A stretch of 64,000 bases of DNA from positions 620,001 to 684,000 of the forward strand of contig OX639992.1 in NCBI GenBank assembly GCA_951828515.1. Reading direction: 5' to 3'. The position numbers and the translations under genes were made by a program. The DNA comes from an uncultured Poribacteria bacterium (GTDB taxonomy: Bacteria; Poribacteria; WGA-4E; WGA-3G). Position 1 is the stretch's first letter; each line of letters begins with the position of its first letter. Below are positions 7,324 to 15,840 of this stretch, piece after piece. The notes beneath the pieces were generated by a model. That model saw only the letters and a list, made by a program, of their open reading frames with translations, was not told where the DNA came from and searched no databases.

Positions 7324-9033
7324 TCAACGTTGATGTTCCGCATAAACAGGTTTTAAGAAGTCAACTCCGGCTTCTCCGAACCGGTTGCAGATTGCGTCGG
7401 CAATATCTTTATACCCCTTTTTGTATAGAATTCGGATAGTTTCTTCAACTTCGTCCTTTTGCGTCTGTCCCAAGAACCACATTTCACCCTCAGGAATTTC
7501 CAAATAAATTTCCCCAACTTTCTCGGGTGTTATCAAGACATGCTTCTGCAAGGCTTTAATAACGTTTGATAAGGTAAGAGCATATCCTGGAACTTTGTCA
7601 AGATAGTTTATGGATACTTTTATCCACGCGAGCACTTCATCATCTATCTCATCAATGAGTCCTATCCATTGGGACAACGGACTTAGAACCTCTTGATATT
7701 TCGCTTCATCACTATGTTGGAAAAGGACTTCAAACAAAGCACGCCACGCTGGTATAACTTTTACTTTCACTTTGTCAGATAGACTATCAGCGCGTCGGGC
7801 GAAAAAGTAAACCATACCCGCAAGCAGATTTGGATTGCCACTGTGTATCAACTGATAAATGAGGCTGGTTTTGTCATCTAAGGTCTCGCTGTCTTCTATC
7901 CAACCTGTACAGATGTGTTTGACGAGTCCTTCCAGTACTTCCATATCAGTAAAGTGGGTGCTCAATGCTTTCCGATAGTGTCCGTGTGCTTTGAGCAGCA
8001 AGTAAAACTCTTCACGAACCCTTGGGTATAACAAATACCCAGAAAAAGCGGCTTGCCAATAGTCTTCATCCTGCTGTGGAAAGATGAGATTTATGTTGAG
8101 GCGAACCCACTCTTCATCAAGATATGACAAATAACGTAGATGAAATCCAAGCGTATAGGAGAATTCAAGCGAGGGTTCAACACTTCGATCTAATCTTTTG
8201 GTGAAATCCGCTCTGACAGCGTAGGGCCATCGGCAATCTGTGTACTCAAACTTGCTGGTACGAGCGAATCGCAAGGCGTAGTCTATCATCGCCGAAAAGA
8301 CTCTACCTCTATCTGAATTCAGAACATCAGTAGGAAGATTATCAAGGGTTGAAACGCTCTGTTGTGCCTTATCTACGAGAATCAAGAGAAGCTCTTCAGC
8401 AAGAGGTAAGAGTTGCGCGTCAAACGCATGTGTATCATCTTTTGTGCCTTCTGAGATCAAATCTGCTGTAGCAGAAAGCACCCAATTTCTATAGTTAAAT
8501 CCCTCCTCGTGCTGCGCAATCCAAAACTGTTCTAATGAGAGGATATGATATATGAATTTGAGCAATGCTGCCCAATTAAATTCCTTCTTATCGCGCCATG
8601 CAGTGAGGAAGCCTTGTAAGAGGGCAGATTGGTACAGATTCCGAACATCTTGGAAAGGTAGTAGGTTATCCGTGAACCGCTGCGGGTTCGCTGCCACATA
8701 TCCCGAAAGTGTATCTGCAAGTCCACGCCCTTCCAAGATAGGCAATCCGATATCTTCTTCCTTGTACCCCTCTAAATAAGCGACGATCTCAACATTTGAC
8801 ATCGCCGAGAGTTCTTTAGTTGACACAGGACGCACGGGACCAATCGCGCCTGACTTTGGCATAGTTGCGGCGTTTTCACTATTCGCAACTGCAACATTTG
8901 CCGCATGGAGTCGCTCGTATTTTTGATAGGCGGCGGTAACCTTTTCATTACCAGTTTCCAAGAGTAGAGAGAGCCATTTCCGCCGTCTCTCAACAACAAC
9001 TCTTGAGGTTAGTGCTGCGTCAATTCTATCCAT
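7324..9033 (-). CDS. Large helical protein of unknown function, downstream partner
   Basis: 569 residues, mostly alpha-helical by composition, with no signal peptide, no membrane segment and no nucleotide-binding motif. The N-terminal stretch RVVVERRRKWLSLLLETGN followed by VTAAYQKYERLH, and later VSTKELSAMSNVEIVAYLEG and GRGLADTLSGYVAANPQRF, resemble C-terminal repeat regions of large bacterial proteins that I recall near phage-defence STAND ATPases. This is memory, not a search. Its start overlaps the end of the upstream gene by 25 nt in the -1 frame. GGAG lies 11 nt before the ATG, so translation probably depends on coupling, unless the two are really one interrupted gene. A function cannot be assigned. 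Confidence 0.7.
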   Translation of the reverse strand: MDRIDAALTSRVVVERRRKWLSLLLETGNEKVTAAYQKYERLHAANVAVANSENAATMPKSGAIGPVRPVSTKELSAMSNVEIVAYLEGYKEEDIGLPILEGRGLADTLSGYVAANPQRFTDNLLPFQDVRNLYQSALLQGFLTAWRDKKEFNWAALLKFIYHILSLEQFWIAQHEEGFNYRNWVLSATADLISEGTKDDTHAFDAQLLPLAEELLLILVDKAQQSVSTLDNLPTDVLNSDRGRVFSAMIDYALRFARTSKFEYTDCRWPYAVRADFTKRLDRSVEPSLEFSYTLGFHLRYLSYLDEEWVRLNINLIFPQQDEDYWQAAFSGYLLYPRVREEFYLLLKAHGHYRKALSTHFTDMEVLEGLVKHICTGWIEDSETLDDKTSLIYQLIHSGNPNLLAGMVYFFARRADSLSDKVKVKVIPAWRALFEVLFQHSDEAKYQEVLSPLSQWIGLIDEIDDEVLAWIKVSINYLDKVPGYALTLSNVIKALQKHVLITPEKVGEIYLEIPEGEMWFLGQTQKDEVEETIRILYKKGYKDIADAICNRFGEAGVDFLKPVYAEHQR

Positions 9034-10646
9034 CGTAATATCTGCTCCATTTCGTCTTCATCAAAGGTGTGGTTATAGGTTTCAAGCAATTCGGTAATCT
9101 CGGGTTCAAGCCTAATATCATCGAATGGATTGTCTTGCCATGTCCAAAACAGATGCTTCAGATCGTTGTAATGGTCGGTAATTGCCTTGAATGCAATCCG
9201 CCTGATAATAGCGATCGGATCCTGTAGCAGAGACTGGATTGTTCGCTCTATGCTATCAGGTTTCGCATACCGAAAGACAGAACTCGTAAAACTCACCATT
9301 AATTCGGCATAATTTGGGTGTGAAAGGAGCGAGAGATCGCTTTCAACGCGTTCTATAAAATCAAGTATAAATCTGTTCGCAACTGCAATTGCCCTGATTT
9401 TTTCTAGTGCCATCTGTGCTGCCTCAATGCCACATACATTCGTGATGGCGTGCCCATGTTTTTTGAGTGCGTCCTCAATCCAATAATCGTTCATTAAGGT
9501 TCGGATGTCTGGCTCAACCGATTCAACTTCAATCATTATTGTGAGTAGGGCAAGGGTTAGTTCCCGCTTACCACCATCGAGAAGTTTAGGTAGTATTGTT
9601 TGACCTATTTCCTGATCCATCAGGCCGTATTTCTGGATGGATTTCAATGCAGCTGCCATAAAAGTGATATGCTGAGGTTCTATCCGGTCTACAGGAAGTG
9701 TGCCAATAATTTTGACAGTATCTAGATCTGTCCGTCCATTATCAATCCGCTCTCTGCTTTCATCTGTAATGGCATTGACAATGTCCACAAGGATATCAAT
9801 AGAACACTCTGGGTGAGTAGAAACCTTCACCACATACTCCAAGGCATGCCAACGGGAACTATAGTAATATCCGGGCTGATCCGAAGATTCTTGAGGCATG
9901 GGATTCCGATCAGGATCGAACCATCCATCCTCTTTTAAGGGTTCTAACCATGCTGGAGATTCAAGTCTGCTAAAAAAATATGCGCGCCTTGCTTCCACCC
10001 CTAATAGGTTCTGCAAAGTTCCTCTTATTTCGTTTGTTGGTTCCTCATATTCAAGAATTCGATCTAACCTATTAAGGAGATTAAGAGAACTTCCGACTAA
10101 AACTTCCAATATACTCTCGAATTCGTACCAAAAATTCTCGACTTCTTCTCTGGCGCGGGGGGACTTCCATACCCCATGGCGATGGACAAACTTAGGAAAT
10201 TGGGGAGAAACGTTTATCCATCTGGTAGCAAAATTTACTCGGACATCGTCAGGAAGAAACATGCCCACATCCTCAATACCGAGTGCTGCAAGAATCGAAG
10301 CGATGTGACCTCTACGCTCTTTCAGTTCGCTAGGATCTCCAAACTTAGCCAAAACCTCCGTAGTGAGTTGCTTCTGTATGTTCTTTTTAACTTCGTCACT
10401 GGATAGAATATCGCGCAATCCACCATCAATTTCCCGGGCAACATGTGCTAAAAGGTACGCCGCGGTTTGCAGATTATCATCTTGTAAGATTTTGAGTCCA
10501 TCGAGATAGAAAGCCGCTATTTCTTCTCCAATATCTTTCAATCCTTGGTAAATTGCACGTTGCCGAGCGTTTAATTCCGGTCCACGACCCGCCATCTCAC
10601 TCGATGGCTGCGATGAGTCCCGTTCATCGTCAAACCCATCGTTCAT
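9009..10646 (-). CDS. Large helical protein of unknown function, upstream partner
   Basis: 545 residues, soluble and helical. It begins with an acidic, low-complexity leader, then LNARQRAIYQGLKDIGEEIA, LLAHVAREIDGGLRDIL at about 65-81 and WINVSPQFPKFVHRHG at about 147-162. Repeated helical pairs of HEAT/ARM type are likely in the C-terminal half (LLQDPIAIIRRIAFKAITDH). It ends FDEDEMEQILRWIELTQH. The neighbour at 7324-9033 starts inside this end. Both share the same style and lie alone between a decayed gene and a long non-coding stretch, so they most likely form one two-gene unit. There is no ATPase domain in either. The ribosome site before the ATG is weak. Confidence 0.72.
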   Translation of the reverse strand: MNDGFDDERDSSQPSSEMAGRGPELNARQRAIYQGLKDIGEEIAAFYLDGLKILQDDNLQTAAYLLAHVAREIDGGLRDILSSDEVKKNIQKQLTTEVLAKFGDPSELKERRGHIASILAALGIEDVGMFLPDDVRVNFATRWINVSPQFPKFVHRHGVWKSPRAREEVENFWYEFESILEVLVGSSLNLLNRLDRILEYEEPTNEIRGTLQNLLGVEARRAYFFSRLESPAWLEPLKEDGWFDPDRNPMPQESSDQPGYYYSSRWHALEYVVKVSTHPECSIDILVDIVNAITDESRERIDNGRTDLDTVKIIGTLPVDRIEPQHITFMAAALKSIQKYGLMDQEIGQTILPKLLDGGKRELTLALLTIMIEVESVEPDIRTLMNDYWIEDALKKHGHAITNVCGIEAAQMALEKIRAIAVANRFILDFIERVESDLSLLSHPNYAELMVSFTSSVFRYAKPDSIERTIQSLLQDPIAIIRRIAFKAITDHYNDLKHLFWTWQDNPFDDIRLEPEITELLETYNHTFDEDEMEQILRWIELTQH

Positions 10647-10720
10647 TCTTACTTCACATCCTTCGCACTAAATTCAATAATCATATATTAACATATTCCA
10701 AGGTGAAGGTCAAGTCATTT

Positions 10721-10735
10721 CGGCCGATCCGGCCG
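10721..10735. repeat. CGGCC palindrome upstream of the two-gene unit
   Basis: CGGCC-GATCC-GGCCG forms a perfect 5-bp inverted repeat 75 nt upstream of the 10646 start. It could be an operator or simply a small hairpin. The rest of 10647-10891 shows no gene. Confidence 0.35.
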
Positions 10736-10891
10736 GGGCACTTAGTTTTAAATAATTGCTTTGCATCCGTGAACACTTGTTACGGGATACGTCCTGATTT
10801 TTCGCACAACATGGCATAAAAACTTAATATCTGTAAATCAAAACAAGGAACGGTCCCGAAAATTAAATAGTCCGATAATCCGATCCGGTTC

Positions 10892-10920
10892 TTGATAGTT
10901 TCGACATAATATGATATGAT
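10892..10920 (+). promoter_or_regulatory. Candidate sigma-70 promoter for the lipoprotein gene
   Basis: TTGATA (10892-10897), a 17-nt spacer, and TATGAT (10915-10920) lie about 135 nt before the lipoprotein start. The sequence between holds no obvious gene. The match is decent but AT-rich intergenic DNA gives chance hits. Confidence 0.4.
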
Positions 10921-11056
10921 TTTCGTAATAAACTGCAATGGTGCCCGATTAGAGGGTTTCGATCTTCTATAGCATCATTATTTTTTTAACCTTCTCTTGT
11001 CAAAGCCTTTTTGGTGTTAAAAAGGTAGTTTACTAACCGCTGGGGGTATGTTTCCA

Positions 11057-11608
11057 ATGAAATTTTTTAGTAAAATTATGGTATTTGTTCTGTTCGCGTT
11101 GGAAGTAGGTATACTGCACGGTTGCGAATCAGAACCACAGAGCGTACGACCGACTGTGAGCGCGACAGAATTGATGTCTCATTATATGAAAGATGCACGT
11201 CACGCCGACGAAATCTATGCAAGATCGTGGAATTTCTTCACAGTAACAGGGACTATAAAACAACACCATAAGGAAGAATCGGATAACTATGTCAACCAAT
11301 TTCATCATTCCATTTGGCTATATGTTGATAACTCGAAACTTTATTCGGGGGACAACAGTAATCCTTCTGCTGAAGTCCTTTGTCAATTCAACCTTATGCC
11401 AGCGGTGCATCCACTGAATAATCTCAACATGGGTGATTTTGTAAAAATACGAGGATATGTGAAACAACAGGTGCCCCAATTCGGCATAGTAGATTACATG
11501 AAATTGCCGGATGCAAAGTTAGGGGGATTGCGCAAAGGCACCTATACAAATACAGGTAAAAATTATTTTTACGTAATTCTTGGACAATGCAGTTTAGTGG
11601 GTAATTGA
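11057..11608 (+). CDS. Lipoprotein with an OB-fold (tRNA_anti-like) domain
   Basis: 183 residues from the ATG at 11057, with GGGGGT 9 nt upstream; an ATG three codons earlier is also possible. The signal ends in the lipobox ILHGC, which puts the lipidated cysteine at residue 23. The mature part has SATELMSHYMKDARHADEIY then FFTVTGTIKQ, a layout typical of the small periplasmic OB-fold family called tRNA_anti-like, and continues with strands such as FVKIRGYVKQ. It is predicted to sit on a membrane facing the periplasm; the ligand is unknown. It stands alone between divergent and convergent neighbours. Confidence 0.7.
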   Translation: MKFFSKIMVFVLFALEVGILHGCESEPQSVRPTVSATELMSHYMKDARHADEIYARSWNFFTVTGTIKQHHKEESDNYVNQFHHSIWLYVDNSKLYSGDNSNPSAEVLCQFNLMPAVHPLNNLNMGDFVKIRGYVKQQVPQFGIVDYMKLPDAKLGGLRKGTYTNTGKNYFYVILGQCSLVGN

Positions 11609-11835
11609 TAGTCTGTTGAACTTATACCAAAACTAAGGAAAAGATAAAGTTTTCACCTACGGGCGATTTAGTTTTCTGATGAGACCCCCATAGCAGGAAC
11701 TTGAAACCTTAACCTATTGTCCTACCAATCCTGTTAATTTTGTTTCAAACATAAAAAATTGAATGACCAAACCTTTCCCAGAAGTATTAGCCTGTCTCAG
11801 TTGCGAAATTGCTTACATCACTAAAACTGCAACAC

Positions 11836-12489
11836 TTATTCAGCACGCTCAATTGACCAGTGTCGATCTGTGCTTTGGACGACGGTGGCACCCGGCATGT
11901 CCATCTGTGTTAGCATCTCGTTGACTTCGGCAATGGTGAACGCGGCGAGGAAGGAGTCGTAGTATAACTTCTGCTGATAAGGGGTGTCATCCGCGGCATA
12001 CAGATCCACAAAGGCTTGCGCGTCCGCTGGTGTTTCGGGACGGATGAGGTCGCGGATGAGAATCGTTCCTTTGGGACGGGCAACTCTGCCCATCTCTTTG
12101 AGTGCGGACATCGCATCGTGGATGTGATGGACAATACTGTTGGAGATAAGTCCGTCAAAGGTGTTATCGGCGTAGGGTAGGGTTTTGGCATCAACGAGTT
12201 CGAGGGTTATCCGATCGGTGAGACCGGCATCCGCGACGTGCCGTTTCGCTATCTTTAACATTTCTTCGGAGAGATCAATGGCGGTAATGCGGATATCGGG
12301 ACAGTGTTGCGCGAGTAGGATAGGAATCTGTGCGGGACCCGTGCCGACATCGAGAAGATGTCCGGTACTGGCACCGAGAGCGACAACACGATCGACGAAA
12401 GCGCGGTCAACCTCACCGTGCTCCATCGCATCGTAGGCTTCGGCGGCTTCCGCTGTGTCCATAACTTCGGGTTCTACAATTCGTCTCAT
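11836..12489 (-). CDS. Class I SAM-dependent methyltransferase
   Basis: 217 residues. The Rossmann SAM site is LLDVGTGPAQIPILLA (45-60), followed by the acidic motif II TAIDLSEEMLKIAKR at about 76-90, TLELVDAKTLPYADNTFDGL and the post-motif SNSIVHHIHD. This pattern belongs to the Methyltransf_11/25 type that acts on small molecules, quinones or lipids. The substrate is not evident. Only a weak purine-rich site precedes the ATG. It is isolated from the next same-strand gene by 85 nt. Confidence 0.88.
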   Translation of the reverse strand: MRRIVEPEVMDTAEAAEAYDAMEHGEVDRAFVDRVVALGASTGHLLDVGTGPAQIPILLAQHCPDIRITAIDLSEEMLKIAKRHVADAGLTDRITLELVDAKTLPYADNTFDGLISNSIVHHIHDAMSALKEMGRVARPKGTILIRDLIRPETPADAQAFVDLYAADDTPYQQKLYYDSFLAAFTIAEVNEMLTQMDMPGATVVQSTDRHWSIERAE

Positions 12490-12574
12490 TGTGTTGTGTC
12501 TTTCTGGGATGTGCTTGCAGTAGCACTATTTATTGAGTGCCGCGACGGGCAATGAATGGTCTCCCTACTACAAA

Positions 12575-13414
12575 CTAACTCCCTTCAATTTCAAAGTAAC
12601 AAGGCACTGAAGATTTTTTCTCGAATCCTGATACTCCTGGTTCAGACATTAATTTTCCGACAGTTAACGCGTTTTGACGAATTTGATCGGGTTGAAATCG
12701 AGTGTACATACCGACCGCCATCGCGTCCGTCGGTTTGATATTCTCAAGCGCGAGTTGAAAGGCATCACGCGGTTCGTTCCGACCTGCCGCTAACACCTTT
12801 ATGGCTATTATCGGCATCGGTATTGCCTGTATCGCGGCAAATGCGGTGTACCGATCGTCCGGCAGATAGAGCTCCCTATGTCTCGTATGATTATACAACG
12901 CACAGACATAAAAGTCAACATCATATCCTTCGGTGTAGCAGTACTTGAGAACCTGCGGATCATGCGTACCAATTCCGACTGCACAACCGAGGTCGCGGAT
13001 ACGTTTGAGCCCATCACGTAAGGAACCGAGTCGTCCTTCGGCATACAGTTTATCGGTTGTGCCACCGTGGTGGTAGATAGCAGTCGGTTTATAGCGTGCG
13101 ATAATCTGTAGGTAGTCGTTGAGGTTTGCGTATTCTGTATCTTTTGGCGTTTGAGCGATCCACTGAATTGTGCCACCGGCGTTCCAGTATTCATTGAGTG
13201 TCCGCATGATATGCCTATCGGCGCGGGCGAGGACGGTGTTAATCCCGTTCTCCTCTGCTTGTCGGAGATCCGCCATAATTTGGCGCGTCGTATAGTAATC
13301 CTCCATGGCTTCCGATGCTGCCGCGGAGTGGTGCGAAATGCCGCTATACGGGTTGCCGCCGATAATGAGTCGTGTGATACGATGTGATGCGATAGAAATT
13401 GTTGGTATTTTCAT
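12575..13414 (-). CDS. TIM-barrel protein, aldo/keto reductase-like
   Basis: About 279 residues from MKIPTISIASHRITRL. The glycine-rich opening LIIGGNPYSGISH (16-28), the middle AVGIGTHDPQVLKYC and the later IIAIKVLAAGRNEP are spaced like the strands of an aldo/keto reductase-type barrel. The canonical Asp-Tyr-Lys-His tetrad is not clear, so activity is uncertain. The start is ambiguous: ATGs exist at 13414 and 13429, the first preceded by a weak TAAGA. The upstream lipoprotein gene ends 19 nt before 13414, so the TolB-lipoprotein-barrel genes probably form one transcript. Confidence 0.6.
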   Translation of the reverse strand: MKIPTISIASHRITRLIIGGNPYSGISHHSAAASEAMEDYYTTRQIMADLRQAEENGINTVLARADRHIMRTLNEYWNAGGTIQWIAQTPKDTEYANLNDYLQIIARYKPTAIYHHGGTTDKLYAEGRLGSLRDGLKRIRDLGCAVGIGTHDPQVLKYCYTEGYDVDFYVCALYNHTRHRELYLPDDRYTAFAAIQAIPMPIIAIKVLAAGRNEPRDAFQLALENIKPTDAMAVGMYTRFQPDQIRQNALTVGKLMSEPGVSGFEKKSSVPCYFEIEGS

Positions 13415-13433
13415 CGTCTTATTTTGCATAGCT

Positions 13434-14093
13434 CTATTTTTTTTGAGAAACTCGGAGACTCCTGGAACCTGCACTGGCGTTCAATTCTTTCTTTGTAAGG
13501 GTTTTATAAATTACACCATCTGGACGTGTATAAAGCATAAGTTCGTAGGTGTCGCTTGTTGGAACGGATGTTTCTGTTATGGTGTGGAAGCCGTTAGTTT
13601 GCAATCTGGAACCGATTCTGCGATATTCTCGCGGTAGCAATTCCAATACGGGCATTTGCCAGATATAGATTTTTGAACCTGTTCCATCATCAATTACGCC
13701 ATGTGGTGTTCCCCATTCTTGAATCACCTTTGAGATATGCTTCTCCTTCCAATCCGATTCATGTATGCGGTTTTGATACCTTCTCGTGTCGGTTATGTGA
13801 ATCACACCATTTGAATGTGTATGGAAGATAAATTCATAGACGGTGTTATCTGATGAGAGCGTCTGCCAGATGTAAATTTTTGGATCTACCTCTCCACCGG
13901 TTATTTCATGGGGTGATCCCCATTTCTGAATCGCTTGTGAAATGTGCGTTCCTTCCCATAATTCCAAGGTTTGCCGTATCTTTTTCTCCGGTGAGGGTTC
14001 GGGTGCGTTCATGAAATATGTTGATGCCGCACACCCGGCAAACAAGAGGACTGCGATAAATGGGAAATATAAAGCGAATGCGAATCTGTTCAT
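13434..14093 (-). CDS. Lipoprotein with a duplicated domain
   Basis: 219 residues starting MNRFAFALYFPFIAV. The lipobox LLFAGC gives a lipidated cysteine near residue 21. The mature protein contains two similar units: WEGTHISQAIQKWGSPHEIT ... KIYIWQT and WKEKHISKVIQEWGTPHGVI ... KIYIWQMP, each about 55 residues, ending with a strand pattern and a D-GVI motif. This resembles small periplasmic SmpA/BamE-like repeats, where a W-G-P turn follows a helix; that is a structural guess only. The ATG overlaps the stop of the TolB-like gene as ATGA, so translation is coupled. Confidence 0.75.
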   Translation of the reverse strand: MNRFAFALYFPFIAVLLFAGCAASTYFMNAPEPSPEKKIRQTLELWEGTHISQAIQKWGSPHEITGGEVDPKIYIWQTLSSDNTVYEFIFHTHSNGVIHITDTRRYQNRIHESDWKEKHISKVIQEWGTPHGVIDDGTGSKIYIWQMPVLELLPREYRRIGSRLQTNGFHTITETSVPTSDTYELMLYTRPDGVIYKTLTKKELNASAGSRSLRVSQKK

Positions 14094-15070
14094 TTCCAAT
14101 CCCAACCTTTGATTTCACCCCATGTAGAGGTCAGCAACTGCGGCTGTGGTGAGACAGGTAAAGCCGATGGGTCAAACCAATCGCCTACATAATTACTTCC
14201 ATTATGCGTAAGTTGCGTGGTGCCACGCGTCACGACATTGATTTTGAAAATCTGAGATTTATTTTGAACTGTCCGGGAATAGACAAGTTCATCACCAGAT
14301 GGTGCCCAAGCGAGCACTTTTCCTCCCATGAGGAAAATCCCATCAACCATCCGTTGAAGTCCACTCCCATCGCGGTTGGCGATATATATCGACTGCTGCG
14401 GCGGTTCTCGTCTATACAAGACAAAGGCGATTTTGTTGTGAACAGGCGACCACGCTGGTTGCCACCTTCGCGCGTTATCATCCGGCAGAAGGGTCTCTTG
14501 TTTGCGGGTTTTTGGATTGATAAATCGGATTTGGCGGCTCGCCCAATGAATTTCTCCATGTACAACATAGGCAATTTCTGTTCCATTCGGGGACCAAACG
14601 GGCTGTTCACCATGCGCTTTTTCCATTTCAACAACGCGATTTACCGACGTTCCATCTGCCCTGGCAGTATAGATGCTAAAAAATTTAGTATCACGGTCCC
14701 TTTGAGAATAAGCAATTCTTTTCCCATCCGGGGACCAAGTGGGGTAAAGTCTAAATGCGGGTGCCGTTCGAAACACGGGTCGCTCACCGCCTCCATCAGC
14801 CCGCATAATATAGAGATCACGCTCCCCACTTCGGTCAGAAACAAAGAGGATCTCCTCCCCTGTTGGTGAGCAGACCGGATTGAAATCGCGTGAGCGGTGA
14901 TTGGTTAATCTCACCTGTTGACTGCCATCGGGGTTCATCATATAAATTTCCGAGTTGCCATCCCGATTGGACGAAAAGATAATTTTTTCAGTTGTGAGGG
15001 GTTTTGCAGAGACGGAACACAGCAGTCCGAAACTTAAGCAATAGCAGAAGAAAACACGTAGCACTTTCAT
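14090..15070 (-). CDS. Periplasmic TolB-like (PD40) beta-propeller protein
   Basis: 326 residues with a signal peptide of about 22 residues (MKVLRVFFCYCLSFGLLCSV, then SA-KP). Repeats of the PD40 type follow: IIFSSNRDGNSEIYMMNPDG, ILFVSDRSGERDLYIMRADG, PTWSPDGKRIAYSQRD, PVWSPNGTEIAYVVHG and PAWSPVHNKIAFVLYR. These make a six-bladed propeller like TolB, which binds partners in the periplasm. No TolB N-terminal domain or Pal gene is nearby, so it is not called tolB. It begins a three-gene unit with the lipoprotein at 13434 and the barrel protein at 12575. Confidence 0.88.
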   Translation of the reverse strand: MKVLRVFFCYCLSFGLLCSVSAKPLTTEKIIFSSNRDGNSEIYMMNPDGSQQVRLTNHRSRDFNPVCSPTGEEILFVSDRSGERDLYIMRADGGGERPVFRTAPAFRLYPTWSPDGKRIAYSQRDRDTKFFSIYTARADGTSVNRVVEMEKAHGEQPVWSPNGTEIAYVVHGEIHWASRQIRFINPKTRKQETLLPDDNARRWQPAWSPVHNKIAFVLYRREPPQQSIYIANRDGSGLQRMVDGIFLMGGKVLAWAPSGDELVYSRTVQNKSQIFKINVVTRGTTQLTHNGSNYVGDWFDPSALPVSPQPQLLTSTWGEIKGWDWK

Positions 15071-15222
15071 GGAAAATCTCCCTCACCGTTATGCGTGGGT
15101 TGTTCCAAATTTAAAATATCTGATTTATGCTTCAAATGCGTGGGGCTGTACGCCCTGCCAGTAAATACTCACAACAAACATAATTAGAAGGGTTATCTGG
15201 ACGGTTTTCTACACAAACCTTT

Positions 15223-15310
15223 CAGTTATCGGTTATCGGTTAAAAGAGGGTGTTTTGCTTGGGTGTTTCCCTTGTTAAACGAAAACCTCTTAACCGACGA
15301 CCGACAACTG
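15223..15310. repeat. CAGTTATCGG inverted-repeat element
   Basis: Left arm CAGTTATCGGTTATCGG then TTAAAAGAGG; right arm CCTCTTAACCGACGACCGAC then AACTG. Arms pair over about 25 nt with mismatches. Related elements lie at 32642-32814 and 57338-57429. It sits in the 767-nt gap upstream of the TolB-like gene. Confidence 0.65.
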
Positions 15311-15361
15311 ACAATCAACAACTACACTATAAACAGGTAGATAGCAATTTCTATGCCAATC

Positions 15362-15477
15362 TATAGTAAAACCTACAATTACTTGGACATTGACAATGGG
15401 CGAGGTTAGAAACCTCGCCAGCGGCGGAACGGTGCTTGTGTTTCTAAAGTGTGCACTTATTTTTAGGATTTACTATA
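15362..15477. mobile_element. 116-bp MITE-like element, copy 1
   Basis: It is bounded by TATAGTAAAACCTACAAT on the left and the inverse AGGATTTACTATA on the right, giving terminal inverted repeats of about 28 nt. The core is the palindrome GGCGAGGTT-AGA-AACCTCGCC. A 117-bp relative with the same ends and core is at 63348-63464, where it interrupts a toxin gene. No coding capacity, so it would move only with a transposase from elsewhere. Confidence 0.75.
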
Positions 15478-15756
15478 ATGGGTTTGGCGTGTGTGCGAAC
15501 TGCACGAAACGGGGCAAACAGGGAGATACCTGCACGGATTTGTGCAGATGTGAAAAATAGGACGGGTTACTGGAGAGCAAGCGTGTTGTGCAGAAAGGGT
15601 TAGCACATGTAGCCTGAAACGAAGTGGAAGGCGGGTCTACGGAAAGACACATCATCACCTAAACCCGCCTGAACGAACCGTAAAGTTTTTTAATTATTAG
15701 GTTTTTGCCCTGCGCTCCGCTTCGCTTACGCGCAGGTTTCTGGTGACGCTAAAGCC

Positions 15757-15840
15757 GTAGCTTGCAACACCGGCGCAGGCGGATTTGAGGAACGCGCGGT
15801 AAAGTCTTAAGGCACGTTGTTTTACTGCAAGGTATAATTA
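15757..15840 (+). repeat. Gene-boundary repeat, copy at the end of the cyclase gene
   Basis: It reads GCTTGCAACACCGGCGCAGG at the left and CTGCAAGGTATAATTA at the right, the same ends as the copies upstream of gpmI and others but in the opposite orientation. Its AT-rich end meets the stop codon of the cyclase gene at 15838-15840. The remaining DNA of the gap, 15478-15756, shows only small hairpins and no gene. Confidence 0.6.

Noticed and set aside
9009-9033. Programmed -1 frameshift site in the overlap of the two large genes
   Set aside because: No X XXY YYZ heptamer is in frame in the overlap, so I report only an overlap and a possible interruption.
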